Source: Hirudinaria manillensis
Taxonomy: Eukaryota; Annelida; Clitellata; Hirudinida; Hirudinidae
DNA length: 64,000 bases
Assembly: GCA_034509925.1 (NCBI GenBank)
Contig: CM067536.1
Coordinates: 5,465,501 to 5,529,500 of the forward strand
Direction of reading: 5' to 3'
This document shows, in pieces, positions 11,400 to 25,459 of the stretch. The first letter of the stretch is position 1. The number at the start of each line of letters is the position of its first letter. A program made the position numbers and the translations under genes. The notes below the pieces were generated by a model, which was not told the origin of the DNA, searched no databases, and saw nothing but the letters and a program-made list of their open reading frames with translations.

Positions 11400-11546
11400 C
11401 CGGGAAAGCGCGAACGCATCTCCCTAGACGCAAAATTAATGCGCCCGAGTTACACCATTTGATGTAATCGCAGGAATCAACCACGTGTGGTCTCCTCCTG
11501 GGTGATTCGCCTTCTTGATCGCGTCTCACCTGCGCCAGGTAAGTTA
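11400..11546 (-). ncRNA. U1: U1 snRNA copy 11
   Basis: Full-length copy, distal in a two-U1 block. Confidence 0.93.
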
Positions 11547-11715
11547 AATTTACGAGGCGAGGTAAACTAGGTTTATGCATCCACCCGAAAAGAGTATATG
11601 GTGCTGATTTCAAGTAATAAAATTTTAAAAGATCCTGCATCCCTTGAAACCAATTAAAAATTTATAGCAGAATTATATCGAAACTCAAATTGAAATGTTA
11701 TTTTTATTTAATGAG

Positions 11716-11862
11716 CCGGGAAAGCGCGAACGCATCTCCCTAGACGCAAAATTAATGCGCCCGAGTTACACCATTTGATGTAATCGCAGGAATCAACCAC
11801 GTGTGGTCTCCTCCTGGGTGATTCGCCTTCTTGATCGCGTCTCACCTGCGCCAGGTAAGTTA
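11716..11862 (-). ncRNA. U1: U1 snRNA copy 12
   Basis: Full-length, U3-proximal copy. Confidence 0.93.
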
Positions 11863-12140
11863 AATTTACGAGGCAAGGTAAACTAGGTTTATGCATCCAC
11901 CCGAAAAGAGTATATGGTGTTGATTTCAAGTAATAAAATTTTAAAAGATCCTGCATATTTTGAAACGAATTAAAAATTTATAGCAGAATTATATCGAAAC
12001 GCAAATTGAAATGTTATTTTTATTTAATGAATGACGTGTGATGATGAATCCTAAAATGAAGAATTATACTTACTCTAGAACTGACACGAAGCAGAGAGAG
12101 GCAGCAGAAGAAGTTATCTTTCATTTAAAAAAAAAAAAAA

Positions 12141-12371
12141 CCAGTCGGATAGCGATTCTCACCTCCCCACCCGTCTGAGACGGGAAGGAGCGTTCATCGA
12201 TGGGAAGAGCAGTGGACGTCTTCGTTTCCAAAGACGGCCAAACCACGCCAACCATTCCTCGCGCTCAGTGAGAGACGCCGGGACTCGTCATCCTGGTTTG
12301 GGTCCCAGAATCAGTTTTGACTGACGTCCTGGCGAAACCATCTATAAAGATGATCCCTGGAAGTATGACTT
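12141..12371 (-). ncRNA. U3: U3 snoRNA copy 7
   Basis: Full-length. The 3' flanking A-run is uninterrupted here, as in copy 1, where most copies have an inserted T. Confidence 0.92.
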
Positions 12372-13375
12372 CGAAGATACGTAGTTACTCGCGGTTTTAT
12401 TAATCGGGATAAAGGACACTGACTGAGGTGGATCAATGAACTATCGAGTCAAAACGTTATGGAAAGAAAATCGATTGGTAAACTTACTGGTTCTTGATGT
12501 GTGAGTAAAAAGAGGCTAGTAAAATGATGCATTTTGGAAATGGAAGAGGCAATGCAGAGTGAATTTGTCATGCTTCTGACCGTTGCTGGCCATTTTCCAA
12601 CGCTAGTTGTTTGGTTTAATTAAGTTTTTATGAAGAAGTGGACTATCGTTTTAAAGGAAGTTAAATATTCAAAATAACGAAATGACACAACAGACAGATA
12701 AATTTATTTCGATCGAAAATGCTGAAAAACGAATTGTTGTGATTATCAGCAGGTAGAATGCTCTGGAGAAAATTAATATGGTTTAAGGTATTTTATTAAA
12801 CATACAGCGACATTTCTAAATTCTATATAAAATAGTTTCGTTAATTTCAAACAAATAAAAAAATTCATTCATATATTTCCACTTAAATATGGTAACTGAA
12901 ATAACAAATGGACTTATCGAACAACTCTTTTAAATTCATCAGCAATATTTACAAAAAACTAAAATATTGACGTCATTGAAATAGAACAGTGATAATGAAT
13001 TCAATTTTACGAAGACAATCTAGAACTGAAACGACCCAGCGAGAGGCAGTAGAAGTAATCTTTCATTTGAAAGAAATGCAATTTGGAATTGAAAGAAGAA
13101 ATGCAGAGTGATTTTGTCATCCTTGAGATGCGGCCTTTCACGAGTTTATTTGACTGAGTGAATGACGTGTCATGATGATTCCTAAAATGAAGAATTATAC
13201 TTACACTAGAACTGACACGAAGCAGCAAAAGAAGTTATCTTTCATTTGAAAAAATAAAGTTTTAAATTTTTGGAAACGCAAATTGAAATGTTATTTTTAT
13301 CCCTTGAAACCAATTAAAAATTTATAGCAGAATTATATCGAAACTCAAATTGAAATGTTATTTTTATTTAATGAG

Positions 13376-13522
13376 CCGGGAAAGCGCGAACGCATCTCCC
13401 TAGACGCAAAATTAATGCGCCCGAGTTACACCATTTGATGTAATCGCAGGAATCAACCACGTGTGGTCTCCTCCTGGGTGATTCGCCTTCTTGATCGCGT
13501 CTCACCTGCGCCAGGTAAGTTA
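13376..13522 (-). ncRNA. U1: U1 snRNA copy 13
   Basis: Full-length RNA, with small changes only in the far upstream flank. Confidence 0.93.
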
Positions 13523-13691
13523 AATTTACGAGGCGAGGTAAACTAGGTTTATGCATCCACCCGAAAAGAGTATATGGTGCTGATTTCAAGTAATAAAAAT
13601 ATAAAAGATCCTGCATCCCTTGAAACCAATTAAAAATTTATAGCAGAATTATATCGAAACTCAAATTGAAATGTTATTTTTATTTAATGAG

Positions 13692-13838
13692 CCGGGAAAG
13701 CGCGAACGCATCTCCCTAGACGCAAAATTAATGCGCCCGAGTTACACCATTTGATGTAATCGCAGGAATCAACCACGTGTGGTCTCCTCCTGGGTGATTC
13801 GCCTTCTTGATCGCGTCTCACCTGCGCCAGGTAAGTTA
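13692..13838 (-). ncRNA. U1: U1 snRNA copy 14
   Basis: Full-length, U3-proximal copy. Confidence 0.93.
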
Positions 13839-14115
13839 AATTTACGAGGCAAGGTAAACTAGGTTTATGCATCCACCCGAAAAGAGTATATGGTGTTGAT
13901 TTCAAGTAATAAAATTTTAAAAGATCCTGCATATTTTGAAACGAATTAAAAATTTATAGCAGAATTATATCGAAACGCAAATTGAAATGTTATTTTTATT
14001 TAATGAATGACGTGTGATGATGAATCCTAAAATGAAGAATTATACTTACTCTAGAACTGACACGAAGCAGAGAGAGGCAGCAGAAGAAGTTATCTTTCAT
14101 TTAAAAAAAAATAAA

Positions 14116-14346
14116 CCAGTCGGATAGCGATTCTCACCTCCCCACCCGTCTGAGACGGGAAGGAGCGTTCATCGATGGGAAGAGCAGTGGACGTCTTCGT
14201 TTCCAAAGACGGCCAAACCACGCCAACCATTCCTCGCGCTCAGTGAGAGACGCCGGGACTCGTCATCCTGGTTTGGGTCCCAGAATCAGTTTTGACTGAC
14301 GTCCTGGCGAAACCATCTATAAAGATGATCCCTGGAAGTATGACTT
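14116..14346 (-). ncRNA. U3: U3 snoRNA copy 8
   Basis: Full-length 231-nt copy. Confidence 0.92.
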
Positions 14347-15353
14347 CGAAGATACGTAGTTACTCGCGGTTTTATTAATCGGGATAAAGGACACTGACTG
14401 AGGTGGATCAATGAACTATCGAGTCAAAACGTTATGGAAAGAAAATCGATTGGTAAACTTACTGGTTCTTGATGTGTGAGTAAAAAGAGGCTAGTAAAAT
14501 GATGCATTTTGGAAATGGAAGAGGCAATGCAGAGTGAATTTGTCATGCTTCTGACCGTTGCTGGCCATTTTCCAACGCTAGTTGTTTGGTTTAATTAAGT
14601 TTTTATGAAGAAGTGGACTATCGTTTTAAAGGAAGTTAAATATTCAAAATAACGAAATGACACAACAGACAGATAAATTTATTTCGATCGAAAATGCTGA
14701 AAAACGAATTGTTGTGATTATCAGCAGGTAGAATGCTCTGGAGAAAATTAATATGGTTTAAGGTATTTTATTAAACATACAGCGACATTTCTAAATTCTA
14801 TATAAAATAGTTTCGTTAATTTCAAACAAATAAAAAAATTCATTCATATATTTCCACTTAAATATGGTAACTGAAATAACAAAATGGACTTATCGAACAA
14901 CTCTTTTAAATTCATCAGCAATATTTACAAAAAACTAAAATATTGACGTCATTGAAATAGAACAGTGATAATGAATTCAATTTTACGAAGACAATCTAGA
15001 ACTGAAACGACCCAGCGAGAGGCAGTAGAAGTAATCTTTCATTTGAAAGAAATGCAATTTGGAATTGAAAGAAGAAATGCAGAGTGATTTTGTCATCCTT
15101 GAGATGCGGCCTTTCACGAGTTTATTTGACTGAGTGAATGACGTGTCATGATGATTCCTAAAATGAAGAATTATACTTACACTAGAACTGACACGAAGCA
15201 GCAAAAGAAGTTATCTTTCATTTGAAAAAAATAAAGTTTTAAATTTTTTGGAAACGCAAATTGAAATGTTATTTTTATCCCTTGAAACCAATTAAAAATT
15301 TATAGCAGAATTATATCGAAACTCAAATTGAAATGTTATTTTTATTTAATGAG

Positions 15354-15500
15354 CCGGGAAAGCGCGAACGCATCTCCCTAGACGCAAAATTAATGCGCCC
15401 GAGTTACACCATTTGATGTAATCGCAGGAATCAACCACGTGTGGTCTCCTCCTGGGTGATTCGCCTTCTTGATCGCGTCTCACCTGCGCCAGGTAAGTTA
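15354..15500 (-). ncRNA. U1: U1 snRNA copy 15
   Basis: Full-length and the only U1 in the second 1662-bp unit. Confidence 0.93.
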
Positions 15501-15777
15501 AATTTACGAGGCAAGGTAAACTAGGTTTATGCATCCACCCGAAAAGAGTATATGGTGTTGATTTCAAGTAATAAAATTTTAAAAGATCCTGCATATTTTG
15601 AAACGAATTAAAAATTTATAGCAGAATTATATCGAAACGCAAATTGAAATGTTATTTTTATTTAATGAATGACGTGTGATGATGAATCCTAAAATGAAGA
15701 ATTATACTTACTCTAGAACTGACACGAAGCAGAGAGAGGCAGCAGAAGAAGTTATCTTTCATTTAAAAAAAAATAAA

Positions 15778-16008
15778 CCAGTCGGATAGCGATTCTCACC
15801 TCCCCACCCGTCTGAGACGGGAAGGAGCGTTCATCGATGGGAAGAGCAGTGGACGTCTTCGTTTCCAAAGACGGCCAAACCACGCCAACCATTCCTCGCG
15901 CTCAGTGAGAGACGCCGGGACTCGTCATCCTGGTTTGGGTCCCAGAATCAGTTTTGACTGACGTCCTGGCGAAACCATCTATAAAGATGATCCCTGGAAG
16001 TATGACTT
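15778..16008 (-). ncRNA. U3: U3 snoRNA copy 9
   Basis: Full-length 231-nt copy. Confidence 0.92.
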
Positions 16009-17014
16009 CGAAGATACGTAGTTACTCGCGGTTTTATTAATCGGGATAAAGGACACTGACTGAGGTGGATCAATGAACTATCGAGTCAAAACGTTATGGA
16101 AAGAAAATCGATTGGTAAACTTACTGGTTCTTGATGTGTGAGTAAAAAGAGGCTAGTAAAATGATGCATTTTGGAAATGGAAGAGGCAATGCAGAGTGAA
16201 TTTGTCATGCTTCTGACCGTTGCTGGCCATTTTCCAACGCTAGTTGTTTGGTTTAATTAAGTTTTTATGAAGAAGTGGACTATCGTTTTAAAGGAAGTTA
16301 AATATTCAAAATAACGAAATGACACAACAGACAGATAAATTTATTTCGATCGAAAATGCTGAAAAACGAATTGTTGTGATTATCAGCAGGTAGAATGCTC
16401 TGGAGAAAATTAATATGGTTTAAGGTATTTTATTAAACATACAGCGACATTTCTAAATTCTATATAAAATAGTTTCGTTAATTTCAAACAAATAAAAAAA
16501 TTCATTCATATATTTCCACTTAAATATGGTAACTGAAATAACAAAATGGACTTATCGAACAACTCTTTTAAATTCATCAGCAATATTTACAAAAAACTAA
16601 AATATTGACGTCATTGAAATAGAACAGTGATAATGAATTCAATTTTACGAAGACAATCTAGAACTGAAACGACCCAGCGAGAGGCAGTAGAAGTAATCTT
16701 TCATTTGAAAGAAATGCAATTTGGAATTGAAAGAAGAAATGCAGAGTGATTTTGTCATCCTTGAGATGCGGCCTTTCACGAGTTTATTTGACTGAGTGAA
16801 TGACGTGTCATGATGATTCCTAAAATGAAGAATTAAACTTACACTAGAACTGACACGAAGCAGCAAAAGAAGTTATCTTTCATTTGAAAAAAATAAAGTT
16901 TTAAATTTTTTGGAAACGCAAATTGAAATGTTATTTTATCCCTTGAAACCAATTAAAAATTTATAGCAGAATTATATCGAAACTCAAATTGAAATGTTAT
17001 TTTTATTTAATGAG

Positions 17015-17161
17015 CCGGGAAAGCGCGAACGCATCTCCCTAGACGCAAAATTAATGCGCCCGAGTTACACCATTTGATGTAATCGCAGGAATCAACCACG
17101 TGTGGTCTCCTCCTGGGTGATTCGCCTTCTTGATCGCGTCTCACCTGCGCCAGGTAAGTTA
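17015..17161 (-). ncRNA. U1: U1 snRNA copy 16
   Basis: Full-length copy, distal in a two-U1 block. Confidence 0.93.
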
Positions 17162-17330
17162 AATTTACGAGGCGAGGTAAACTAGGTTTATGCATCCACC
17201 CGAAAAGAGTATATGGTGCTGATTTCAAGTAATAAAATTTTAAAAGATCCTGCATCCCTTGAAACCAATTAAAAATTTATAGCAGAATTATATCGAAACT
17301 CAAATTGAAATGTTATTTTTATTTAATGAG

Positions 17331-17477
17331 CCGGGAAAGCGCGAACGCATCTCCCTAGACGCAAAATTAATGCGCCCGAGTTACACCATTTGATGTAATC
17401 GCAGGAATCAACCACGTGTGGTCTCCTCCTGGGTGATTCGCCTTCTTGATCGCGTCTCACCTGCGCCAGGTAAGTTA
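17331..17477 (-). ncRNA. U1: U1 snRNA copy 17
   Basis: Full-length copy with one substitution in the upstream flank near 17520. Confidence 0.93.
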
Positions 17478-17751
17478 AATTTACGAGGCAAGGTAAACTA
17501 GGTTTATGCATCCACCCGATAAGAGTATATGGTGTTGATTTCAAGTAATAAAATTTTAAAAGATCCTGCATATTTTGAAACGAATTAAAAATTTATAGCA
17601 GAATTATATCGAAACGCAAATTGAAATGTTATTTTTATTTAATGAATGACGTGTGATGATGAATCCTAAAATGAAGAATTATACTTACTCTAGAACTGAC
17701 ACGAAGCAGAGAGAGGCAGAAGAAGTTATCTTTCATTTAAAAAAAAATAAA

Positions 17752-17982
17752 CCAGTCGGATAGCGATTCTCACCTCCCCACCCGTCTGAGACGGGAAGGA
17801 GCGTTCATCGATGGGAAGAGCAGTGGACGTCTTCGTTTCCAAAGACGGCCAAACCACGCCAACCATTCCTCGCGCTCAGTGAGAGACGCCGGGACTCGTC
17901 ATCCTGGTTTGGGTCCCAGAATCAGTTTTGACTGACGTCCTGGCGAAACCATCTATAAAGATGATCCCTGGAAGTATGACTT
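17752..17982 (-). ncRNA. U3: U3 snoRNA copy 10
   Basis: Full-length. Its 3' flank lacks one GCA triplet. Confidence 0.92.
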
Positions 17983-18987
17983 CGAAGATACGTAGTTACT
18001 CGCGGTTTTATTAATCGGGATAAAGGACACTGACTGAGGTGGATCAATGAACTATCGAGTCAAAACGTTATGGAAAGAAAATCGATTGGTAAACTTACTG
18101 GTTCTTGATGTGTGAGTAAAAAGAGGCTAGTAAAAATGATGCATTTTGGAAATGGAAGAGGCAATGCAGAGTGAATTTGTCATGCTTCTGACCGTTGCTG
18201 GCCATTTTCCAACGCTAGTTGTTTGGTTTAATTAAGTTTTTATGAAGAAGTGGACTATCGTTTTAAAGGAAGTTAAATATTCAAAATAACGAAATGACAC
18301 AACAGACAGATAAATTTATTTCGATCGAAAATGCTGAAAAACGAATTGTTGTGATTATCAGCAGGTAGAATGCTCTGGAGAAAATTAATATGGTTTAAGG
18401 TATTTTATTAAACATACAGCGACATTTCTAAATTCTATATAAAATAGTTTCGTTAATTTCAAACAAATAAAAAAATTCATTCATATATTTCCACTTAAAT
18501 ATGGTAACTGAAATAACAAAATGGACTTATCGAACAACTCTTTTAATTCATCAGCAATATTTACAAAAAACTAAAATATTGACGTCATTGAAATAGAACA
18601 GTGATAATGAATTCAATTTTACGAAGACAATCTAGAACTGAAACGACCCAGCGAGAGGCAGTAGAAGTAATCTTTCATTTGAAAGAAATGCAATTTGGAA
18701 TTGAAAGAAGAAATGCAGAGTGATTTTGTCATCCTTGAGATGCGGCCTTTCACGAGTTTATTTGACTGAGTGAATGACGTGTCATGATGATTCCTAAAAT
18801 GAAGAATTAAACTTACACTAGAACTGACACGAAGCAGCAAAAGAAGTTATCTTTCATTTGAAAAAAATAAAGTTTTAAATTTTTGGAAACGCAATTGAAA
18901 TGTTATTTTTATCCCTTGAAACCAATTAAAAATTTATAGCAGAATTATATCGAAACTCAAATTGAAATGTTATTTTTATTTAATGAG

Positions 18988-19134
18988 CCGGGAAAGCGCG
19001 AACGCATCTCCCTAGACGCAAAATTAATGCGCCCGAGTTACACCATTTGATGTAATCGCAGGAATCAACCACGTGTGGTCTCCTCCTGGGTGATTCGCCT
19101 TCTTGATCGCGTCTCACCTGCGCCAGGTAAGTTA
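18988..19134 (-). ncRNA. U1: U1 snRNA copy 18
   Basis: Full-length, first of a four-U1 block. Confidence 0.93.
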
Positions 19135-19303
19135 AATTTACGAGGCGAGGTAAACTAGGTTTATGCATCCACCCGAAAAGAGTATATGGTGCTGATTTCA
19201 AGTAATAAAATTTTAAAAGATCCTGCATCCCTTGAAACCAAATAAAAATTTATAGCACAATTATATCGAAACTCAAATTGAAATGTTAATTTTATTTAAT
19301 GAG

Positions 19304-19450
19304 CCGGGAAAGCGCGAACGCATCTCCCTAGACGCAAAATTAATGCGCCCGAGTTACACCATTTGATGTAATCGCAGGAATCAACCACGTGTGGTCTCCT
19401 CCTGGGTGATTCGCCTTCTTGATCGCGTCTCACCTGCGCCAGGTAAGTTA
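19304..19450 (-). ncRNA. U1: U1 snRNA copy 19
   Basis: Full-length, second of a four-U1 block. The flank to its left introduces the GCACAATT variant that dominates further right. Confidence 0.93.
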
Positions 19451-19619
19451 AATTTACGAGGCGAGGTAAACTAGGTTTATGCATCCACCCGAAAAGAGTA
19501 TATGGTGCTGATTTCAAGTAATAAAATTTTAAAAGATCCTGCATCCCTTGAAACCAATTAAAAATTTATAGCAGAATTATATCGAAACTCAAATTGAAAT
19601 GTTATTTTTATTTAATGAG

Positions 19620-19766
19620 CCGGGAAAGCGCGAACGCATCTCCCTAGACGCAAAATTAATGCGCCCGAGTTACACCATTTGATGTAATCGCAGGAATCAA
19701 CCACGTGTGGTCTCCTCCTGGGTGATTCGCCTTCTTGATCGCGTCTCACCTGCGCCAGGTAAGTTA
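19620..19766 (-). ncRNA. U1: U1 snRNA copy 20
   Basis: Full-length, third of a four-U1 block. Confidence 0.93.
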
Positions 19767-19935
19767 AATTTACGAGGCGAGGTAAACTAGGTTTATGCAT
19801 CCACCCGAAAAGAGTATATGGTGCTGATTTCAAGTAATAAAATTTTAAAAGATCCTGCATCCCTTGAAACCAATTAAAAATTTATAGCAGAATTATATCG
19901 AAACTCAAATTGAAATGTTATTTTTATTTAATGAG

Positions 19936-20082
19936 CCGGGAAAGCGCGAACGCATCTCCCTAGACGCAAAATTAATGCGCCCGAGTTACACCATTTGATG
20001 TAATCGCAGGAATCAACCACGTGTGGTCTCCTCCTGGGTGATTCGTCTTCTTGATCGCGTCTCACCTGCGCCAGGTAAGTTA
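19936..20082 (-). ncRNA. U1: U1 snRNA copy 21
   Basis: Full-length, fourth of the block. One change lies beside the stem-loop I loop (AAGAAGG to AAGAAGA). Confidence 0.91.
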
Positions 20083-20359
20083 AATTTACGAGGCAAGGTA
20101 AACTAGGTTTATGCATCCACCCGAAAAGAGTATATGGTGTTGATTTCAAGTAATAAAATTTTAAAAGATCCTGCATATTTTGAAACGAATTAAAAATTTA
20201 TAGCAGAATTATATCGAAACGCAAATTGAAATGTTATTTTTATTTAATGAATGACGTGTGATGATGAATCCTAAAATGAAGAATTATACTTACTCTAGAA
20301 CTGACACGAAGCAGAGAGAGGCAGCAGAAGAAGTTATCTTTCATTAAAAAAAAAATAAA

Positions 20360-20590
20360 CCAGTCGGATAGCGATTCTCACCTCCCCACCCGTCTGAGAC
20401 GGGAAGGAGCGTTCATCGATGGGAAGAGCAGTGGACGTCTTCGTTTCCAAAGACGGCCAAACCACGCCAACCATTCCTCGCGCTCAGTGAGAGACGCCGG
20501 GACTCGTCATCCTGGTTTGGGTCCCAGAATCAGTTTTGACTGACGTCCTGGCGAAACCATCTATAAAGATGATCCCTGGAAGTATGACTT
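20360..20590 (-). ncRNA. U3: U3 snoRNA copy 11
   Basis: Full-length copy after the four-U1 block. Confidence 0.92.
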
Positions 20591-21593
20591 CGAAGATACG
20601 TAGTTACTCGCGGTTTTATTAATCGGGATAAAGGACACTGACTGAGGTGGATCAATGAACTATCGAGTCAAAACGTTATGGAAAGAAAATCGATTGGTAA
20701 ACTTACTGGTTCTTGATGTGTGAGTAAAAAGAGGCTAGTAAAATGATGCATTTTGGAAATGGAAGAGGCAATGCAGAGTGAATTTGTCATGCTTCTGACC
20801 GTTGCTGGCCATTTTCCAACGCTAGTTGTTTGGTTTAATTAAGTTTTTATGAAGAAGTGGACTATCGTTTTAAAGGAAGTTAAATATTCAAAATAACGAA
20901 ATGACACAACAGACAGATAAATTTATTTCGATCGAAAATGCTGAAAAACGAATTGTTGTGATTATCAGCAGGTAGAATGCTCTGGAGAAAATTAATATGG
21001 TTTAAGGTATTTTATTAAACATACAGCGACATTTCTAAATTCTATATAAAATAGTTTCGTTAATTTCAAACAAATAAAAAAATTCATTCATATATTTCCA
21101 CTTAAATATGGTAACTGAAATAACAAAATGGACTTATCGAACAACTCTTTTAAATTCATCAGCAATATTTACAAAAAACTAAAATATGACGTCATTGAAA
21201 TAGAACAGTGATAATGAATTCAATTTTACGAAGACAATCTAGAACTGAAAACGACCCAGCGAGAGGCAGTAGAAGTAATCTTTCATTTGAAAGAAATGCA
21301 ATTTGGAATTGAAAGAAGAAATGCAGAGTGATTTTGTCATCCTTGAGATGCGGCCTTTCACGAGTTTATTTGACTGAGTGAATGACGTGTCATGATGATT
21401 CCTAAAATGAAGAATTATACTTACACTAGAACTGACACGAAGCAGCAAAAGAAGTTATCTTTCATTTGAAAAAATAAAGTTTTAAATTTTTTGGAAACGC
21501 AAATTGAAATGTTATTATCCCTTGAAACCAATTAAAAATTTATAGCAGAATTATATCGAAACTCAAATTGAAATGTTATTTTTATTTAATGAG

Positions 21594-21740
21594 CCGGGAA
21601 AGCGCGAACGCATCTCCCTAGACGCAAAATTAATGCGCCCGAGTTACACCATTTGATGTAATCGCAGGAATCAACCACGTGTGGTCTCCTCCTGGGTGAT
21701 TCGCCTTCTTGATCGCGTCTCACCTGCGCCAGGTAAGTTA
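21594..21740 (-). ncRNA. U1: U1 snRNA copy 22
   Basis: Full-length copy, distal in a two-U1 block. Confidence 0.93.
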
Positions 21741-21909
21741 AATTTACGAGGCAAGGTAAACTAGGTTTATGCATCCACCCGAAAAGAGTATATGGTGTTG
21801 ATTTCAAGTAATAAAATTTTAAAAGATCCTGCATCCCTTGAAACCAATTAAAAATTTATAGCACAATTATATCGAAACTCAAATTGAAATGTTATTTTTA
21901 TTTAATGAG

Positions 21910-22056
21910 CCGGGAAAGCGCGAACGCATCTCCCTAGACGCAAAATTAATGCGCCCGAGTTACACCATTTGATGTAATCGCAGGAATCAACCACGTGTGG
22001 TCTCCTCCTGGGTGATTCGCCTTCTTGATCGCGTCTCACCTGCGCCAGGTAAGTTA
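21910..22056 (-). ncRNA. U1: U1 snRNA copy 23
   Basis: Full-length, U3-proximal copy. Confidence 0.93.
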
Positions 22057-22333
22057 AATTTACGAGGCAAGGTAAACTAGGTTTATGCATCCACCCGAAA
22101 AGAGTATATGGTGTTGATTTCAAGTAATAAAATTTTAAAAGATCCTGCATATTTTGAAACGAATTAAAAATTTATAGCAGAATTATATCGAAACGCAAAT
22201 TGAAATGTTATTTTTATTTAATGAATGACGTGTGATGATGAATCCTAAAATGAAGAATTATACTTACTCTAGAACTGACACGAAGCAGAGAGAGGCAGCA
22301 GAAGAAGTTATCTTTCATTTAAAAAAAAATAAA

Positions 22334-22564
22334 CCAGTCGGATAGCGATTCTCACCTCCCCACCCGTCTGAGACGGGAAGGAGCGTTCATCGATGGGAAG
22401 AGCAGTGGACGTCTTCGTTTCCAAAGACGGCCAAACCACGCCAACCATTCCTCGCGCTCAGTGAGAGACGCCGGGACTCGTCATCCTGGTTTGGGTCCCA
22501 GAATCAGTTTTGACTGACGTCCTGGCGAAACCATCTATAAAGATGATCCCTGGAAGTATGACTT
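22334..22564 (-). ncRNA. U3: U3 snoRNA copy 12
   Basis: Full-length. From here rightwards the spacer carries linked variants (CTGTATAAAA, TTCGTTCATA, TTTATGAAGA) that mark a second unit subfamily. Confidence 0.92.
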
Positions 22565-23552
22565 CGAAGATACGTAGTTACTCGCGGTTTTATTAATCGG
22601 GATAAAGGACACTGACTGAGGTGGATCAATGAACTATCGAGTCAAAACGTTATGGAAAGAAAATCGATTGGTAAACTTACTGGTTCTTGATGTGTGAGTA
22701 AAAAGAGGCTAGTAAAATGATGCATTTTGGAAATGGAAGAGGCAATGCAGAGTGAATTTGTCATGCTTCTGACCGTTGCTGGCCATTTTCCAACGCTAGT
22801 TGTTTGGTTTAATTAAGTTTTTATGAAGAAGTGGACTATCGTTTTAAAGGAAGTTAAATATTCAAAATAACGAAATGACACAACAGACAGATAAATTTAT
22901 TTCGATCGAAAATGCTGAAAAACGAATTGTTGTGATTATCAGCAGGTAGAATGCTCTGGAGAAAATTAATATGGTTTAAGGTATTTTATTAAACATACAG
23001 CGACATTTCTAAATTCTGTATAAAATAGTTTCGTTAATTTCAAACAAATAAAAAAATTCGTTCATATATTTCCACTTAAATATGGTAACTGAAATAACAA
23101 AATGGACTTATCGAACAACTCTTTTAAATTCATCAGCAATATTTACAAAAAACTAAAATATTGACGTCATTGAAATAGAACAGTGATAATGAATTCAATT
23201 TTATGAAGACAATCTAGAACTGAAACGACCCAGCGAGAGGCAGTAGAAGTAATCTTTCATTTGTAAGAAATGCAATTTGGAATTGAAAGAAGAAATGCAG
23301 AGTGATTTTGTCATCCTTGAGATGCGGCCTTTCACGAGTTTATTTGACTGAGTGAATGACGTGTCATGATGATTCCTAAAATGAAGAATTATACTTACAC
23401 TAGAACTGACACGAAGCAGCAAAAGAAGTTATCTTTCATTTGAAAAAAATAAAGTTTTAAATTTTTTGGAAACGCAAATTGAAATGTTATTTTTAAATTT
23501 ATAGCAGAATTATATCGAAACTCAAATTGAAATGTTATTTTTATTTAATGAG

Positions 23553-23699
23553 CCGGGAAAGCGCGAACGCATCTCCCTAGACGCAAAATTAATGCGCCCG
23601 AGTTACACCATTTGATGTAATCGCAGGAATCAACCACGTGTGGTCTCCTCCTGGGTGATTCGCCTTCTTGATCGCGTCTCACCTGCGCCAGGTAAGTTA
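23553..23699 (-). ncRNA. U1: U1 snRNA copy 24
   Basis: Full-length copy. The flank to its left has a short deletion. Confidence 0.93.
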
Positions 23700-23868
23700 A
23701 ATTTACGAGGCAAGGTAAACTAGGTTTATGCATCCACCCGAAAAGAGTATATGGTGCTGATTTCAAGTAATAAAATTTTAAAAGATCCTGCATCCCTTGA
23801 AACCAATTAAAAATTTATAGCACAATTATATCGAAACTCAAATTGAAATGTTATTTTTATTTAATGAG

Positions 23869-24015
23869 CCGGGAAAGCGCGAACGCATCTCCCTAGACGC
23901 AAAATTAATGCGCCCGAGTTACACCATTTGATGTAATCGCAGGAATCAACCACGTGTGGTCTCCTCCTGGGTGATTCGCCTTCTTGATCGCGTCTCACCT
24001 GCGCCAGGTAAGTTA
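23869..24015 (-). ncRNA. U1: U1 snRNA copy 25
   Basis: Full-length, U3-proximal copy. Confidence 0.93.
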
Positions 24016-24288
24016 AATTTACGAGGCAAGGTAAACTAGGTTTATGCATCCACCCGAAAAGAGTATATGGTGTTGATTTCAAGTAATAAAATTTTAAAAG
24101 ATCCTGCATATTTTGAAACGAATTAAAAATTTATAGCAGAATTATATCGAAACGCAAATTGAAATGTTATTTTTATTTAATGAATGACGTGTGATGATGA
24201 ATCCTAAAATGAAGAATTATACTTACTCTAGAACTGACACGAAGCAGAGAGAGGCAGCAGAAGAAGTTATCTTTCAAAAAAAAATAAA

Positions 24289-24519
24289 CCAGTCGGATAG
24301 CGATTCTCACCTCCCCACCCGTCTGAGACGGGAAGGAGCGTTCATCGATGGGAAGAGCAGTGGACGTCTTCGTTTCCAAAGACGGCCAAACCACGCCAAC
24401 CATTCCTCGCGCTCAGTGAGAGACGCCGGGACTCGTCATCCTGGTTTGGGTCCCAGAATCAGTTTTGACTGACGTCCTGGCGAAACCATCTATAAAGATG
24501 ATCCCTGGAAGTATGACTT
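24289..24519 (-). ncRNA. U3: U3 snoRNA copy 13
   Basis: Full-length. The 3' flank has lost a few bases of the 3'-box-like TTTCATTT stretch. Confidence 0.92.
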
Positions 24520-25459
24520 CGAAGATACGTAGTTACTCGCGGTTTTATTAATCGGGATAAAGGACACTGACTGAGGTGGATCAATGAACTATCGAGTCAA
24601 AACGTTATGGAAAGAAAATCGATTGGTAAACTTACTGGTTCTTGATGTGTGAGTAAAAAGAGGCTAGTAAAATGATGCATTTTGGAAATGGAAGAGGCAA
24701 TGCAGAGTGAATTTGTCATGCTTCTGACCGTTGCTGGCCATTTTCCAACGCTAGTTGTTTGGTTTAATTAAGTTTTTATGAAGAAGTGGACTATCGTTTT
24801 AAAGGAAGTTAAATATTCAAAATAACGAAATGACACAACAGACAGATAAATTTATTTCGATCGAAAATGCTGAAAAACGAATTGTTGTGATTATCAGCAG
24901 GTAGAATGCTCTGGAGAAAATTAATATGGTTTAAGGTATTTTATTAAACATACAGCGACATTTCTAAATTCTGTATAAAATAGTTTCGTTAATTTCAAAC
25001 AAATAAAAAAATTCGTTCATATATTTCCACTTAAATATGGTAACTGAAATAACAAAATGGACTTATCGAACAACTCTTTTAAATTCATCAGCAATATTTA
25101 CAAAAAACTAAAATATTGACGTCATTGAAATAGAACAGTGATAATGAATTCAATTTTATGAAGACAATCTAGAACTGAAACGACCCAGCGAGAGGCAGTA
25201 GAAGTAATCTTTCATTTGTAAGAAATGCAATTTGGAATTGAAAGAAGAAATGCAGAGTGATTTTGTCATCCTTGAGATGCGGCCTTTCACGAGTTTATTT
25301 GACTGAGTGAATGACGTGTCATGATGATTCCTAAAATGAAGAATTATACTTACACTAGAACTGACACGAAGCAGCAAAAGAAGTTATCTTTCATTTGAAA
25401 AAAATAAAGTTTTAAATTTTTTGGAAACGCAAATTGAAATGTTATTTTTATTTAATGAG